In this document: positions 42,244 to 50,866 of the stretch, one piece after another
Position numbering within the stretch: position 1 is the stretch's first letter
Layout of the letters: every line of letters starts with the position of its first letter
Assembly (NCBI GenBank): GCA_902825945.1
Contig: CADECY010000061.1
Span: 1-52,744 of the forward strand
Source: an uncultured Acidobacteriota bacterium
Lineage (GTDB): Bacteria > Acidobacteriota > Terriglobia > Bryobacterales > Bryobacteraceae
Direction: 5' to 3'
DNA length: 52,744 nucleotides
Program-made: the position numbers and the translations under genes
Notes under the pieces: model-generated
What the model saw: the letters and a program-made list of their open reading frames with translations, nothing else
Databases searched by the model: none
What the model was told of the DNA's origin: nothing

Positions 42244-43002
42244 TCAACGGTCCAGCAAGACGCTGCTCTGCTCCAGCCCAATGTCCCTCTCCCCGACCAT
42301 CTGCTGCTCCCAGAACTCGCCGACCAGCAGCCCCGTCGGGTGCACCTGCGTCCGCCCGCTGAACACGAGCCGAACCTGATACCGGCACACCATCTTCTCC
42401 GTCTGCTCAATCCGCTGCGACGACACCCGGTGAATCTCCTTCGCCCCGAACACCTGGTACGCCCACGGCATCCCGGGGACCGGCTCGATCGAACGGATCC
42501 TCACGCTCGACGTGATCGACTCGGCTTTGATCTTGCCGAGCGTGTCATCCTCGCGGAATTTGTTCATCGTGAACGTCCGGAAGTTGAGCGTCATCATGTT
42601 CAGCGCTTCGGCGTACTGGCGCTCGACGTTGGCCGGCGTATAGGTCAGGTACGCCGTCAGGAACTTCCGCGCGACGGCGCGACCCTCCACGTCCGATGGC
42701 GCCGGTCCATCCGGTGCCGCGGCTGAAGCCTTGAGCGGAACGGCGAAGAGTCCGGCAGCGCCCACCCGGACCACATCGCCGCCCACTACGGTCGCCTCGC
42801 CGGCCTGGTCCACGCGGACCACGACCGGCGGCTGGAGCCGCACGTAGGCGAACAGCGCCAAGCTCCCGATCGCCAGGATTCCGCAGATCATCGCGAGCGC
42901 CGCCATCCGGTTGGCGTAGGCCCGCAGCGCGCCATCCATCTCGTAGTACTTGGAGAGTTGCGCCTTCTCCGGCAGTTCCACGCGTTGCTTCGGTTTCGTC
43001 AT
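42244..43002 (-). CDS. VirB8/TrbF-like conjugation protein
   Basis: A 252-aa inner-membrane protein. ATG 43002 is favoured over ATG 43008 because GGAGG is 9 nt upstream. One transmembrane helix at about 35-55 (MAALAMICGILAIGSLALFA) is followed by a periplasmic domain. AVARKFLTAYLTYTPANVER, LNMMTLNFRTFTMNKFRED and a C-terminal YQVRLVFSGRT fit the TrbF/VirB8 NTF2-like fold. VirB8 assembles the inner-membrane complex. It follows the TrbL-like gene by 22 bp and is the last transfer gene before the ABC-3C insertion. Confidence 0.8.
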   Translation of the reverse strand: MTKPKQRVELPEKAQLSKYYEMDGALRAYANRMAALAMICGILAIGSLALFAYVRLQPPVVVRVDQAGEATVVGGDVVRVGAAGLFAVPLKASAAAPDGPAPSDVEGRAVARKFLTAYLTYTPANVERQYAEALNMMTLNFRTFTMNKFREDDTLGKIKAESITSSVRIRSIEPVPGMPWAYQVFGAKEIHRVSSQRIEQTEKMVCRYQVRLVFSGRTQVHPTGLLVGEFWEQQMVGERDIGLEQSSVLLDR

Positions 43003-43024
43003 CAACATGCACCTCCTTCCTTTC

Positions 43025-44278
43025 TCAAACCCATTCGTCCGCTGACTGCGTGGCCCCTGCGCCGGATGCTGGCAGTGACGGGGTCGCCTTCGCCGCCGGC
43101 TCGCCGGACGCTTTGCTCACCATGCCGCGCCCGGTCTCGGCGGCCCACTTGCCACCCTGGACACCGAGCGCCGCCGCGGCGCCTGCCAGCCAGCCGATCG
43201 CATGGGGAACATTCATCGGGCGATAGTCACCCATGCCCCGCCCTCCTCCGCCGCCACTCGGACCCGAAGGCGCCTTCGACTCACTGGACATCGCTCCCCC
43301 GGCGCCTCCCGAACTCGCCGTCGCCATTGCGCCGCTCGATCCTCGTCCGCCACCGGAGACGCCGCTGGCTGCGGTCGCGCCACCATCGGCGCCGCCCGCC
43401 GATGTGCGACCATACCCGCTCGCTGGTCCCGCCATCAGGCTGGCCGTGGACTGAATCAGTCCATTCGCCGCCGCGAGCACCATCATCGAGGCACTCCCGA
43501 GGTCGCCCTCCACAATGCGCTTCGCCAGAAGCGGGATCAGGAGAATGCACACGGAGAAGAGGATGCTCGCGGCGGCGAGGAGCACTTCCGCTGATGCGCC
43601 GGCGAGGGCTCCTGCGAAGCTACCCGCTCCCATGATCGCGGCCATCGAGTCGATGTTCAGGATCATGAAGACGCGGCAGAACACACCGTAGATGAGTCCC
43701 CAACCCGCGAAGATGACGAGGTTGGTGGCGTACCGCCTTGCGAGTCCGCCCAGGCCCAAGGATGGCAGGAGGGCGAGCACGAGTGGTCCAGCGACGTAGA
43801 GGATCGTTCCGAAGAGGCAGTACAGGACGGCGAAGACCATGTAGGCGATCGGATACAGAATCATCGCGATCAGCAAGAGCGCGGCGCTCAGGATCGCGGC
43901 CGCGCCGCCAGTGACGAGGTTCAGAAACGTCGCGGAGCCGCTCGCGGCGGTCCACAACTCGGTGAGCCAGCGTCCGAGAACATCGGATGGCCCGGCACCG
44001 GCCATCGCGTGCGCCATCTGGTTGAACGCACCGACCACGGAGCGAAAGATCGAGTTGTAGGTCGCGCCATCGTTGTCGAACAGAAGTCCGAGCGCGAGGT
44101 ACTTGACGGCTGATACGCCGAACGCGCGCACGTCACCGCCCTTTGTCCATGCCTCATACGCGGCGAGCAGCAGCGATGCCAAGAGGATTCCGTAGGCCAC
44201 CGTGAGCATCGTGCTCATCAGTCCCGCCGCCACCACGCCGTTCACCGCGGTATTGAACATCTGCTCGAAGAAAAACAC
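43025..44278 (-). CDS. VirB6/TrbL-like polytopic membrane protein
   Basis: A 417-aa protein with about six transmembrane helices in the first 270 residues (for example LMSTMLTVAYGILLASLLLA and LLLIAMILYPIAYMVFAVLY). A Gly/Ser/Ala-rich cytoplasmic or periplasmic tail with GGADGGATAASGVSGGGRG follows. This two-part build is typical of TrbL/VirB6, the inner-membrane channel component. It lies 10 bp downstream of a TrbJ-like gene. Confidence 0.82.
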   Translation of the reverse strand: MFFFEQMFNTAVNGVVAAGLMSTMLTVAYGILLASLLLAAYEAWTKGGDVRAFGVSAVKYLALGLLFDNDGATYNSIFRSVVGAFNQMAHAMAGAGPSDVLGRWLTELWTAASGSATFLNLVTGGAAAILSAALLLIAMILYPIAYMVFAVLYCLFGTILYVAGPLVLALLPSLGLGGLARRYATNLVIFAGWGLIYGVFCRVFMILNIDSMAAIMGAGSFAGALAGASAEVLLAAASILFSVCILLIPLLAKRIVEGDLGSASMMVLAAANGLIQSTASLMAGPASGYGRTSAGGADGGATAASGVSGGGRGSSGAMATASSGGAGGAMSSESKAPSGPSGGGGGRGMGDYRPMNVPHAIGWLAGAAAALGVQGGKWAAETGRGMVSKASGEPAAKATPSLPASGAGATQSADEWV

Positions 44279-44288
44279 GGAGTTCCTC

Positions 44289-45137
44289 CTATCGATTCAG
44301 TTCGGCGAGCTTGTTCCGCGTTTCGCGGGTGTAGCGGGCCGCTTCCTTGACGCGAGCGCCTTGCATCGCGAGTTCGATCGTGCGGAGCCGCATCAGCTCC
44401 GCCATCGCCTGCTGCGTGTAGGCGTGGGAACGAACCAGCCATGCTCCCGCCTGCGCTCCGATCATCTCCGCCGTTCCGGGCGCCGTGCTTTGCAGCACCG
44501 CCATCATCTGCTCTGCCGCCAGCAGTTCCTGATCGGCGATTGCGTCGATGGCGATCGACCGCTTCATCGCCGCTTGCGCGACGGCGTCCGCGCTGTCGAT
44601 CAGGTCGCGCTGTGTGGAGTGAGCTTCCGTTGCGGCCGGGAGCGGTGTGTAGACACTCGAAAAGCGGCCAGCCACGGAGCCGATCTGGCCCGGGTCCTTG
44701 GACAGAATGACGTTCTCGAGCTGCTGTGGACTCGGCAGCGTCGCGCTACGGACGGCGATGCTCCAGATCCCACGAATTGACGCGTAGATTCCTCGGATCT
44801 GGCCGACCAGCACGCGTGCGCTGTCGATGGCGGGTTGTGGATAGACGACATTGCGCTGAAAGTCGAATATCGCGGCGAGCACTTGCTGCGCCGCCGACAC
44901 CGCGCCACTGATCCCTTGCAGAATCGGTGCGATGAAATCCCGAAGGTAGTTGTTCACCGTCGTCATGGTGTTATTGAGCGCGCCGAGCCCGTTGCTCACA
45001 ATTCCGATGAGGCTCGAGACGAGCTCGAACTGCGCCCCGGCTGGCGGCGGCGCAAGCAGCGCGAGGATGAGCATGAGCACGATGATCCTCGTTCGGTGAG
45101 TGTTCAGGGCTTTCCAAAGAGTCGCGAGCACGCGCAT
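44289..45137 (-). CDS. TrbJ/VirB5-like periplasmic protein, copy 1
   Basis: A 282-aa exported protein with a signal peptide (RIIVLMLILALLAPPPAGAQ). Then come a NLLxFxDPI-like helical stretch (GALNNTMTTVNNYLRDFIAP), QPAIDSARVLVGQIRGIYAS, and a TrbJ-type end TRETRNKLAELNR. VirB5/TrbJ proteins are minor pilus or adhesin components. It closely parallels the gene at 45147-45956: both end in (E/R)TR(N/T)(K/R)(L/I)(A/T)ELNR and share IDS/IDV and MMAVLQ/QMIAGQL-type helices, so the pair arose by duplication. Confidence 0.75.
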   Translation of the reverse strand: MRVLATLWKALNTHRTRIIVLMLILALLAPPPAGAQFELVSSLIGIVSNGLGALNNTMTTVNNYLRDFIAPILQGISGAVSAAQQVLAAIFDFQRNVVYPQPAIDSARVLVGQIRGIYASIRGIWSIAVRSATLPSPQQLENVILSKDPGQIGSVAGRFSSVYTPLPAATEAHSTQRDLIDSADAVAQAAMKRSIAIDAIADQELLAAEQMMAVLQSTAPGTAEMIGAQAGAWLVRSHAYTQQAMAELMRLRTIELAMQGARVKEAARYTRETRNKLAELNR

Positions 45138-45146
45138 GGCATCCTC

Positions 45147-45956
45147 CTACCTGTTGAGTTCCGTGATCCGGGTTCGCGACTCGCGTGTGAATCTCGACGA
45201 GCGCTTCAGGGTCATCGTGTCGTGGGCGAGCCGGGCAGCCTCCAGACGGAGCTGACCCGCGATCATCTTCTGCATGTGCGCCTGACTTTGCACTGCCGCG
45301 ACGTACGCGGCGGCCGAAGCCATCGCTGCTGTACCCGGCGCGACGCGTGTGGCCTCGTCCTCGATCGATTCCGCCGCACGCAGCACTTGGGCGGCTCCCG
45401 CATCACCCATCTTGAGAATCATCAACTGATCGATGGCGAGAGCGTCGTCCACATCGATCAGGCTCCGCTCCTCCGCATGGGCATCGGCGGCGGCAGGCAA
45501 CGCGCCGAACGTCTGGCGAAACGCAGTGGACATCTCGCCGTGGTCCCCGGTATGCCGGTTCCGCATGATCGATTCCAACTGCGCGGGATTCGGCAGTTGA
45601 GCGCTGTGGACGTTCACGTTGTAGAGGCTGTTCAGCGGGTCACGGAAGATGTTGATCAACTGTTGCGCAAGCGCTCTGGCGCGATTGATCTCGGAGATTG
45701 GCCAGACGGTCTGCTCCCAGAAACTACGCAGCTGCCCCAGCGTGCTTTGCAGTCCCTGTGCCCCAGACCGTATGCTTTCGAGGACCGGCCGCATGCTGTT
45801 CCGGATGAACGTAAGGAGCGTGTTCGCGGCTTGGTTCGCGGTGTTGAGGAGGCTTGTGATTCCGCTGAGCGGGCCCAGTTGAGCGTACGCCGGCTGCGGC
45901 ACCATCAACCCGCAGAGCATCAGCACGACGAGCATCACGATCAGCGCTGTTCGCAT
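45147..45956 (-). CDS. TrbJ/VirB5-like periplasmic protein, copy 2
   Basis: A 269-aa exported protein with signal peptide ALIVMLVVLMLCGLMVPQPA. Its layout matches the adjacent copy: LLNTANQAANTLLTFIRNSM, INRARALAQQLINIFRDPLN, AEERSLIDVDDALAIDQLMI and the closing TRESRTRITELNR. The start lies 16 bp inside the end of the VirB4 gene, showing tight coupling. A frame on this strand runs far upstream but overlaps VirB4 and is Arg-rich, so it is rejected. Confidence 0.75.
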   Translation of the reverse strand: MRTALIVMLVVLMLCGLMVPQPAYAQLGPLSGITSLLNTANQAANTLLTFIRNSMRPVLESIRSGAQGLQSTLGQLRSFWEQTVWPISEINRARALAQQLINIFRDPLNSLYNVNVHSAQLPNPAQLESIMRNRHTGDHGEMSTAFRQTFGALPAAADAHAEERSLIDVDDALAIDQLMILKMGDAGAAQVLRAAESIEDEATRVAPGTAAMASAAAYVAAVQSQAHMQKMIAGQLRLEAARLAHDTMTLKRSSRFTRESRTRITELNR

Positions 45957-48631
45957 GCCGGCTGCACCTCCTCGCGCGGACTCCGTGCCGAGGCTGCCTC
46001 CTGGACGGAGCCGGATAGTTCTTCGGGCAACGGCTGGATGTCGGCCAGCCCTTGCGGGAACCGTTCGCCCAATTCCCTGTAGATCTCGATCAACGAGCGT
46101 CCATCGCGCCGGCGGCGGGCGATGAAGTACGTTCGGTATGCCCGCTCGCGTGGATACGTGGTGGCCACCCAGTAGTCGATCGGCGTCGGAATCAGCCGAA
46201 TGGTCTGGGTCGTCTCGGACTTCTCGCCCAGCACCAGCAGTGCCTCCGCGCTGCGCCCCTTGCGCGGCGCGGAGAATCGCTTGATCTCGCTCAGGGCGAC
46301 ACTGTTCAACCCGAGATGCTCCACCAGCGGGCTCACGTCGCCAGGTTGCTGTCCGATCACTTTCACGGACGCGTTGCGCAGAATGCCCGCGCCATGTTCC
46401 TTCGGACGCTGCCGGGTGCCGACGAAGTCCTCGAGTGTCTGGCTGATTCCCCAAACGCTCGCGCCGCGCTTGCGGGCCGTGCGGAACAACTGCACGACGC
46501 AATCGGCCAGCACGGGCGAATCGAGGAGGGACCAGCACTCATCGAGCACCGTAATGGACGGCTGGCCTGATTTCCCCGATGCACGCTCCGACATCGCTTG
46601 GGCGATGAGCATGCTCATCGCCGTTTCGAGCGCTGGATCGGCACTGAGTCCTTCGATGTTGAAGAAGAGCCAGTTGGCGTCTGTGCGGATGGTGGTGTGC
46701 CGGTCGAACAGTTTCGAGTAGACACCCTTCTCGCCCGTCCATTGCCGGAGCGCGACGGCGGCGAGTTGTGCGAGCGCGCGGATGTGCTCGATGCGTTCCT
46801 CGTCGTTCCATGTCGACAGTTCGTGGCGCAGGTCGGTGTAGGTCGGTGTCTTGTTAGTCGCGCGGACCGCGACGCGCTTGTAGACCTTGGCGATCGCCTC
46901 GGTCAGGATGTTGTCGAGCAGGTTGGTGTCGGACTGGCCCAGGTCACCGATCATGTGCCGCGTCAGGTTCTTGAGGAACGCGATCTTGTCTTTCGTCGGC
47001 TGGATCTCGCTTGGCGGAAGATCCCAGGGATTGAGCGTCTCCGCTCCCTCGAGGTCCACCTCGATCACGCGCCCGCCCATCAATTCCACCAGCGGCCGGT
47101 AGGAATCGCCGCGCTCGACGATCGAGATGAGCGGATTCGCGCGGGCCATCATCAGGAGGCACATCTGCGCCATGAAGGTCTTCCCGCCGCCCGACTTCGC
47201 CATGAACAGCATGTTGGCGTCGCCGAGCGATGGATCGTAGGGCGAGAACGGAACCAGTTGCCGGTATGGCGTCTCCAGCAGCATCAAGGGCGACTGCGGC
47301 GTGCCGTGCCACGGCGTCTCCGTCGGCAGCAGGTCCGCGCCGTGAATTGTGAGGCAACTCAGATCGCGCTTGTTCTCTTGAGCCATGCCGGGAAGGCTCC
47401 CGATGAGCAGCCGCCTTTGCGCGAGTGACTCTGGGATAGCCCGGGCGCCGTTCATGCGCGTCACGGCGTGGACCACGCGCTGGCGCCGGTCGTTCAAGAC
47501 TCGCTGCGCTTCTTCGAGATCGGCGCGACTGACGATCGGCCGTGATGTCCGCGCCGCGATCACCATTGAGTAGTTGCAGACCTTCAACGACGACGAGATC
47601 ACCGCCTGCAGCACTTCCTGCAACTGGCTCTGTGCCACTTGCGCTTCGATATCGATCTTGAACGCGCCGTTCGCGTCCCGTTGTGCCGCCTGCATGCGCC
47701 GGAGCCGGCCCTTGAAGTGATCGAGGATCTTGGTCTGGTCCGGAATCACGACCTCGGCGCTGACCACGAGAGGGAAGTCCAACACGAGCAGTTCGCGCAG
47801 GATTCCCGGAAACGTGCCGTCCGGCAGATCCTTCATGCTGACCAGCGTGTAGAGCAGGCCGCCCACCTGCAGGTAGCTCTCCTGCTCATCTTCGATGCTC
47901 GTGTTCGTGACCTGGCTCCGCGCGCTCCGATACTGGAGTGAATAGTCGGGGCGGCGCAGCGCGCTTCGATCGTCGAACACCGGATTCAACGCCCGCTTCG
48001 CCTCTAGGAACATTTCGTCGTCCGTCATCCGGCGCACGCCCATCCCGGTGGCGACCAGCGTCTGCTCGACTCCCGCCATCAGGCTCCCGAATTCCGACAG
48101 CAGGTCCTCGTGCCCGCGTCGCGCCCGGTCGATGCACTTCTCCACCGACATGCTGAACAGGTTCCGGCTCTTGCCCTGGAGCCGGTCGGCGAGTTCGTGA
48201 TGAACGCGCGGGCTCCAGATGAAGTACGCGTGCAGCAGGTGGCGCAGGTAGTGCCCGCGCGCCTCCTTCTCGTCCCAACGGGCCATGCGAAGCCGGTCAA
48301 TTTCCTGAAGCACGCCGTTCTCGTTCCGGTTCAATCGCGGGTACGCCGATCGCACATCGCCGATTCCCTCGGTGATCTCGAACCGCAGTTGCAATCGCAT
48401 CGACCGTTCCGGAAGCGAACGAATCAGCGCCTCCAGCGCGTGCTTCGAGCGGTTCCGCAGATCGTCGTCGTGGTAGAAGCTGTTCAGTCCGGTGAGTTCA
48501 TACCCTGCGACAAGACTGCCATCCGACTGGACCATCACCCCATCCAGGTACTCGCGCACCGGCAGCAATTCGCACAGCGCCGGTTTGCGCAAGTCCTCCT
48601 CGTGCTTCGCCATCGTGATCGGCATGGTCAT
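45941..48631 (-). CDS. VirB4/TrbE-like transfer ATPase
   Basis: An 896-aa cytoplasmic ATPase. The N-terminal domain has a VirB4-type beginning (ELLPVREYLDGVMVQSDGSL). Walker A MAKSGGGKT is at 477-485 and Walker B SITVLDECWSLL near 700. RTARKRGASVWGISQTLEDF and ILRNASVKVIGQQ are typical later motifs. It energises pilus assembly and substrate passage. ATG 48631 (GGAG upstream) overlaps the VirB3-like stop. A much longer open frame to 49387 overlaps the upstream genes and is Arg/His-rich, so it is discarded. Confidence 0.92.
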   Translation of the reverse strand: MTMPITMAKHEEDLRKPALCELLPVREYLDGVMVQSDGSLVAGYELTGLNSFYHDDDLRNRSKHALEALIRSLPERSMRLQLRFEITEGIGDVRSAYPRLNRNENGVLQEIDRLRMARWDEKEARGHYLRHLLHAYFIWSPRVHHELADRLQGKSRNLFSMSVEKCIDRARRGHEDLLSEFGSLMAGVEQTLVATGMGVRRMTDDEMFLEAKRALNPVFDDRSALRRPDYSLQYRSARSQVTNTSIEDEQESYLQVGGLLYTLVSMKDLPDGTFPGILRELLVLDFPLVVSAEVVIPDQTKILDHFKGRLRRMQAAQRDANGAFKIDIEAQVAQSQLQEVLQAVISSSLKVCNYSMVIAARTSRPIVSRADLEEAQRVLNDRRQRVVHAVTRMNGARAIPESLAQRRLLIGSLPGMAQENKRDLSCLTIHGADLLPTETPWHGTPQSPLMLLETPYRQLVPFSPYDPSLGDANMLFMAKSGGGKTFMAQMCLLMMARANPLISIVERGDSYRPLVELMGGRVIEVDLEGAETLNPWDLPPSEIQPTKDKIAFLKNLTRHMIGDLGQSDTNLLDNILTEAIAKVYKRVAVRATNKTPTYTDLRHELSTWNDEERIEHIRALAQLAAVALRQWTGEKGVYSKLFDRHTTIRTDANWLFFNIEGLSADPALETAMSMLIAQAMSERASGKSGQPSITVLDECWSLLDSPVLADCVVQLFRTARKRGASVWGISQTLEDFVGTRQRPKEHGAGILRNASVKVIGQQPGDVSPLVEHLGLNSVALSEIKRFSAPRKGRSAEALLVLGEKSETTQTIRLIPTPIDYWVATTYPRERAYRTYFIARRRRDGRSLIEIYRELGERFPQGLADIQPLPEELSGSVQEAASARSPREEVQPACEQR

Positions 48632-48954
48632 CGCAAGAACTCCTTCGTGAACTCCCGGTCCGGTTCGAGCCCGCAATAGATGCGCGGTTTGGTGTGCCAC
48701 AGAGTCAGGTCGCGTATGTAGCCGCGCGGCTTGCCGTACTTGAACAGCATGAGGGCGGGCACGGCGATCAGCAAAACGACAAATTGCAAAACGAAATTGA
48801 GCGGCAGTCCGTGGATCTCGCGATCGATGAACCGGCTCGCGATGTTGGCCACCGCCGCGAGACCGACCACGAGGAACAGGTCCTCCAGTTCCAGGTAGAA
48901 GAACGTCACCCGCTGGTGCAGGTTCCGGTGAACTGGCGTGACTTCGAGCGCCAT
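48628..48954 (-). CDS. VirB3/TrbD-like membrane protein
   Basis: A 108-aa protein with ATG 48954 set 8 nt after GGAGG. The N-terminus EVTPVHRNLHQRVTFFYLEL and two transmembrane helices (LEDLFLVVGLAAVANIASRF; LQFVVLLIAVPALMLF) fit VirB3/TrbD, followed by the basic GKPRGYIRDLTLWHTKPR. VirB3 is small, membrane bound and often fused or adjacent to VirB4, as here with a 4-bp overlap. Confidence 0.78.
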   Translation of the reverse strand: MALEVTPVHRNLHQRVTFFYLELEDLFLVVGLAAVANIASRFIDREIHGLPLNFVLQFVVLLIAVPALMLFKYGKPRGYIRDLTLWHTKPRIYCGLEPDREFTKEFLR

Positions 48955-48966
48955 CTTGGACACCTC

Positions 48967-49422
48967 CTAACTGACGCCGCCCGTTCCTTGGGCGATGAAG
49001 AATTCGGCCAGCCGCAGCAGGCCCGAGAGACCGAAGCACGCCATCGCGGCGAGGACGTGCCGAGCCCACGGCGCACCGGGATAGATGCGAAAGCCCATGC
49101 CACCGTAGTGCATGATGGCCATCGCCACCTGCAGCACGCCGTAGAGCGGCAGGAAGACGTTCGCCGACCAGTTGACCAACCCGAGCAGCGTCACCCACAC
49201 GGCGTCGGGATCGTTCCACGCGCGCTGTGCGGCGAAGCGCTCGATGGCGCGAAGAATGCCGGAGACCATCAGCGCCGCGAAGCCGGCGTAGAGGGAATAC
49301 TGGAACGGCGCGCTGCGCGAGAATCGCAGGACCGCGATCACGAAGAAGAGCCCGGCCAGCGTCGGCATGATCACGTTGCCGAACCAATTGGTCAGGCTGG
49401 TGAGTCCGGTGAGGAAGCTCAT
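48967..49422 (-). CDS. Tandem-fused VirB2/TrbC-like pilin-type protein
   Basis: A 151-aa protein from ATG 49422 with four hydrophobic helices arranged as two similar halves. Half 1 runs LTNWFGNVIMPTLAGLFFVI through SGILRAIERFAAQ. Half 2 runs LVNWSANVFLPLYGVLQVAM through LSGLLRLAEFFIAQGTGGVS. Both repeat the (L)xNWxxNVxxP start and (S)GxxRxxExFxAQ end, which also match the single-unit pilin at 50192-50557. It is therefore a fused duplicate of a VirB2/TrbC-like unit. There is no cleavable signal peptide, so it may be an inner-membrane rather than a shaft component. Confidence 0.65.
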   Translation of the reverse strand: MSFLTGLTSLTNWFGNVIMPTLAGLFFVIAVLRFSRSAPFQYSLYAGFAALMVSGILRAIERFAAQRAWNDPDAVWVTLLGLVNWSANVFLPLYGVLQVAMAIMHYGGMGFRIYPGAPWARHVLAAMACFGLSGLLRLAEFFIAQGTGGVS

Positions 49423-49468
49423 GGCAGGTTTCACCTCGCGGGATCGCAACTGAACATGGGTTGTCCCG

Positions 49469-50131
49469 CTACATCATCCGGTTGATCAGAATCCAGAGAG
49501 CGCTCACGGTGAGGAAGCCGCCCGCGCAGGCGAGCAAGCGAAGATAGCCGGGCCGGTTGAACGCGAACTGGATGACGGCGCCGCACACGGAGAGGCCCGC
49601 GGCGATGGGGAAGATGCGGCTCGCCAGGTAGGTCCACATGGACTCCAGGCCGAGCGCGATGGCGAATCGATTGCCCGCCGGAGTCCACGTGTCGATGAGG
49701 GCATGCGTGTTCGAGATCGCGAGCAGGAACATCGCCGCGAGGATCGAGGGCAGCGGTCCCGTGCCGGACGTCGTGTCGAGCACTGCGCGGATGACGAAGA
49801 ATGCCGCCGCTACGGGCGCGATGCGCGCCACGATGAACTGGCTCACGAACATGGCGATGTCCTGCTGGATTCCCGCGAGCCACGGCGTCCCGACGGCAGC
49901 GCCAGGAGGGAAGAAGACCGGCACGCCGAGGGATTGGAACCAGGTGAGCGTCGGTTCGAGGCCGAGAAAGATGACGGCCCAGAGCATGTGCTTCGAGAAT
50001 CCACCGCCGACCCAGAACACGGTTCCGCCTTCCTTGCGGAGCGCGATGCCGGCGTTTAAGAGGCAGAGGAACGCCGCCGGTCCTGTGAGGAGCAGGAGCA
50101 CGCGCATGATGTCGTAGAGAAGAGGTGGCAT
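49469..50131 (-). CDS. Polytopic membrane protein of the transfer operon (220 aa)
   Basis: About six transmembrane helices fill the protein, including VLLLLTGPAAFLCLLNAGIA, HMLWAVIFLGLEPTLTWF, IVARIAPVAAAFFVIRAV and GFLTVSALWILINRMM. It lies between two VirB2-like genes, with no known T4SS family recognised. It may be an additional inner-membrane component peculiar to this transfer-system type. Spacing is 46 bp to the fused pilin gene and 60 bp from the pilin gene. Confidence 0.6.
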   Translation of the reverse strand: MPPLLYDIMRVLLLLTGPAAFLCLLNAGIALRKEGGTVFWVGGGFSKHMLWAVIFLGLEPTLTWFQSLGVPVFFPPGAAVGTPWLAGIQQDIAMFVSQFIVARIAPVAAAFFVIRAVLDTTSGTGPLPSILAAMFLLAISNTHALIDTWTPAGNRFAIALGLESMWTYLASRIFPIAAGLSVCGAVIQFAFNRPGYLRLLACAGGFLTVSALWILINRMM

Positions 50132-50191
50132 GGGATGTCCCGAAAGGGGCAGTCAGGCCTGAAGACCGCTGCCCCGATCCAGGGCGCGGTT

Positions 50192-50557
50192 CTACGAAAC
50201 GCCGCCACCGCCCTGCGCGATCCAGAACTCGAGAAGCCGCGTGACGCCCGACACCGCGAGACAGCCCAGCGCCGTGACGACGTATCGCATCACGCCGCGG
50301 CCGGAGATGTAGGACACGAGTCCGGCGGCGATGGCGAGCGCGGCGCCGACTGGCGCGATGACGTTGCCGATCCAGTTGACAAGGTTAAGGAAAGCGCCTT
50401 CCGGCTGTGCGCCGGTCTGGCCTTGGACCGCGACGTTGGTCTGGGGTGCGGCTCCTAGGTTCTGGGCGACCAGCACGACGTTGGTGCTGGCCAGGAGGAT
50501 GAGCATTGCGGCGAGGAGCACTCTCGCGCGCCGCTTTGTTGCCGACATCTGCTGCAT
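50192..50557 (-). CDS. VirB2/TrbC-like pilin
   Basis: A 121-aa protein starting the transfer operon. ATG 50557 has GGGAGG 10 nt upstream. A basic N-terminus and hydrophobic signal (VLLAAMLILLASTNVVLVAQ) are followed by a Gly/Gln linker and two helices: AFLNLVNWIGNVIAPVGAAL and VVTALGCLAVSGVTRLLEF, ending IAQGGGGVS. This is the VirB2/TrbC pilin topology. The last 20 residues nearly match the fused pilin-like protein two genes downstream. Confidence 0.75.
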   Translation of the reverse strand: MQQMSATKRRARVLLAAMLILLASTNVVLVAQNLGAAPQTNVAVQGQTGAQPEGAFLNLVNWIGNVIAPVGAALAIAAGLVSYISGRGVMRYVVTALGCLAVSGVTRLLEFWIAQGGGGVS

Positions 50558-50582
50558 TAGGTTTGACCTCCCGGGTTCTACA

Positions 50583-50822
50583 TCAGGCTTCGGTGATAAC
50601 CGGGCCTGTGGGGAGGGTAACGTGAGGGTACCCACGGCCCAAACGAGTAAGGACTGGCCAGTTGTCGATCATGTCCAGCCGATTGATCAATCGAGAGTTC
50701 GTCCCGGGCAGGGTCAGCTCATTCCCCAGCGGCAGAACAAAAATCTCAGCGGTGAGCGCGGGCCATCGCGCGGTTGCGAGGACTAATCCGTCCATTCCAC
50801 CAAACGAACGAAACACAGCCAT
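50583..50822 (-). CDS. Possible small protein (79 aa)
   Basis: A minus-strand frame from ATG 50822 with natural-looking composition: MAVFRSFGGMDGLVLATARW, AEIFVLPLGNELTLPGTNSR, and RLDMIDNWPVLTRLGRGYPH. It lies 25 bp upstream of the pilin gene and 44 bp from the divergent 237-aa gene. No family is recognised, and the region could instead be promoter DNA, so the call is weak. Confidence 0.35.
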   Translation of the reverse strand: MAVFRSFGGMDGLVLATARWPALTAEIFVLPLGNELTLPGTNSRLINRLDMIDNWPVLTRLGRGYPHVTLPTGPVITEA

Positions 50823-50866
50823 CCCGCCAGACACGAAGAAGACTCTGATCTGATACGCTACTGGGA

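Noticed and set aside
48632..49387. N-terminal extension of VirB4 to 1148 aa
   Set aside because: The extra residues are Arg/His/Gly rich and overlap the VirB3-like and fused pilin genes; ATG 48631 has a good ribosome-binding site.
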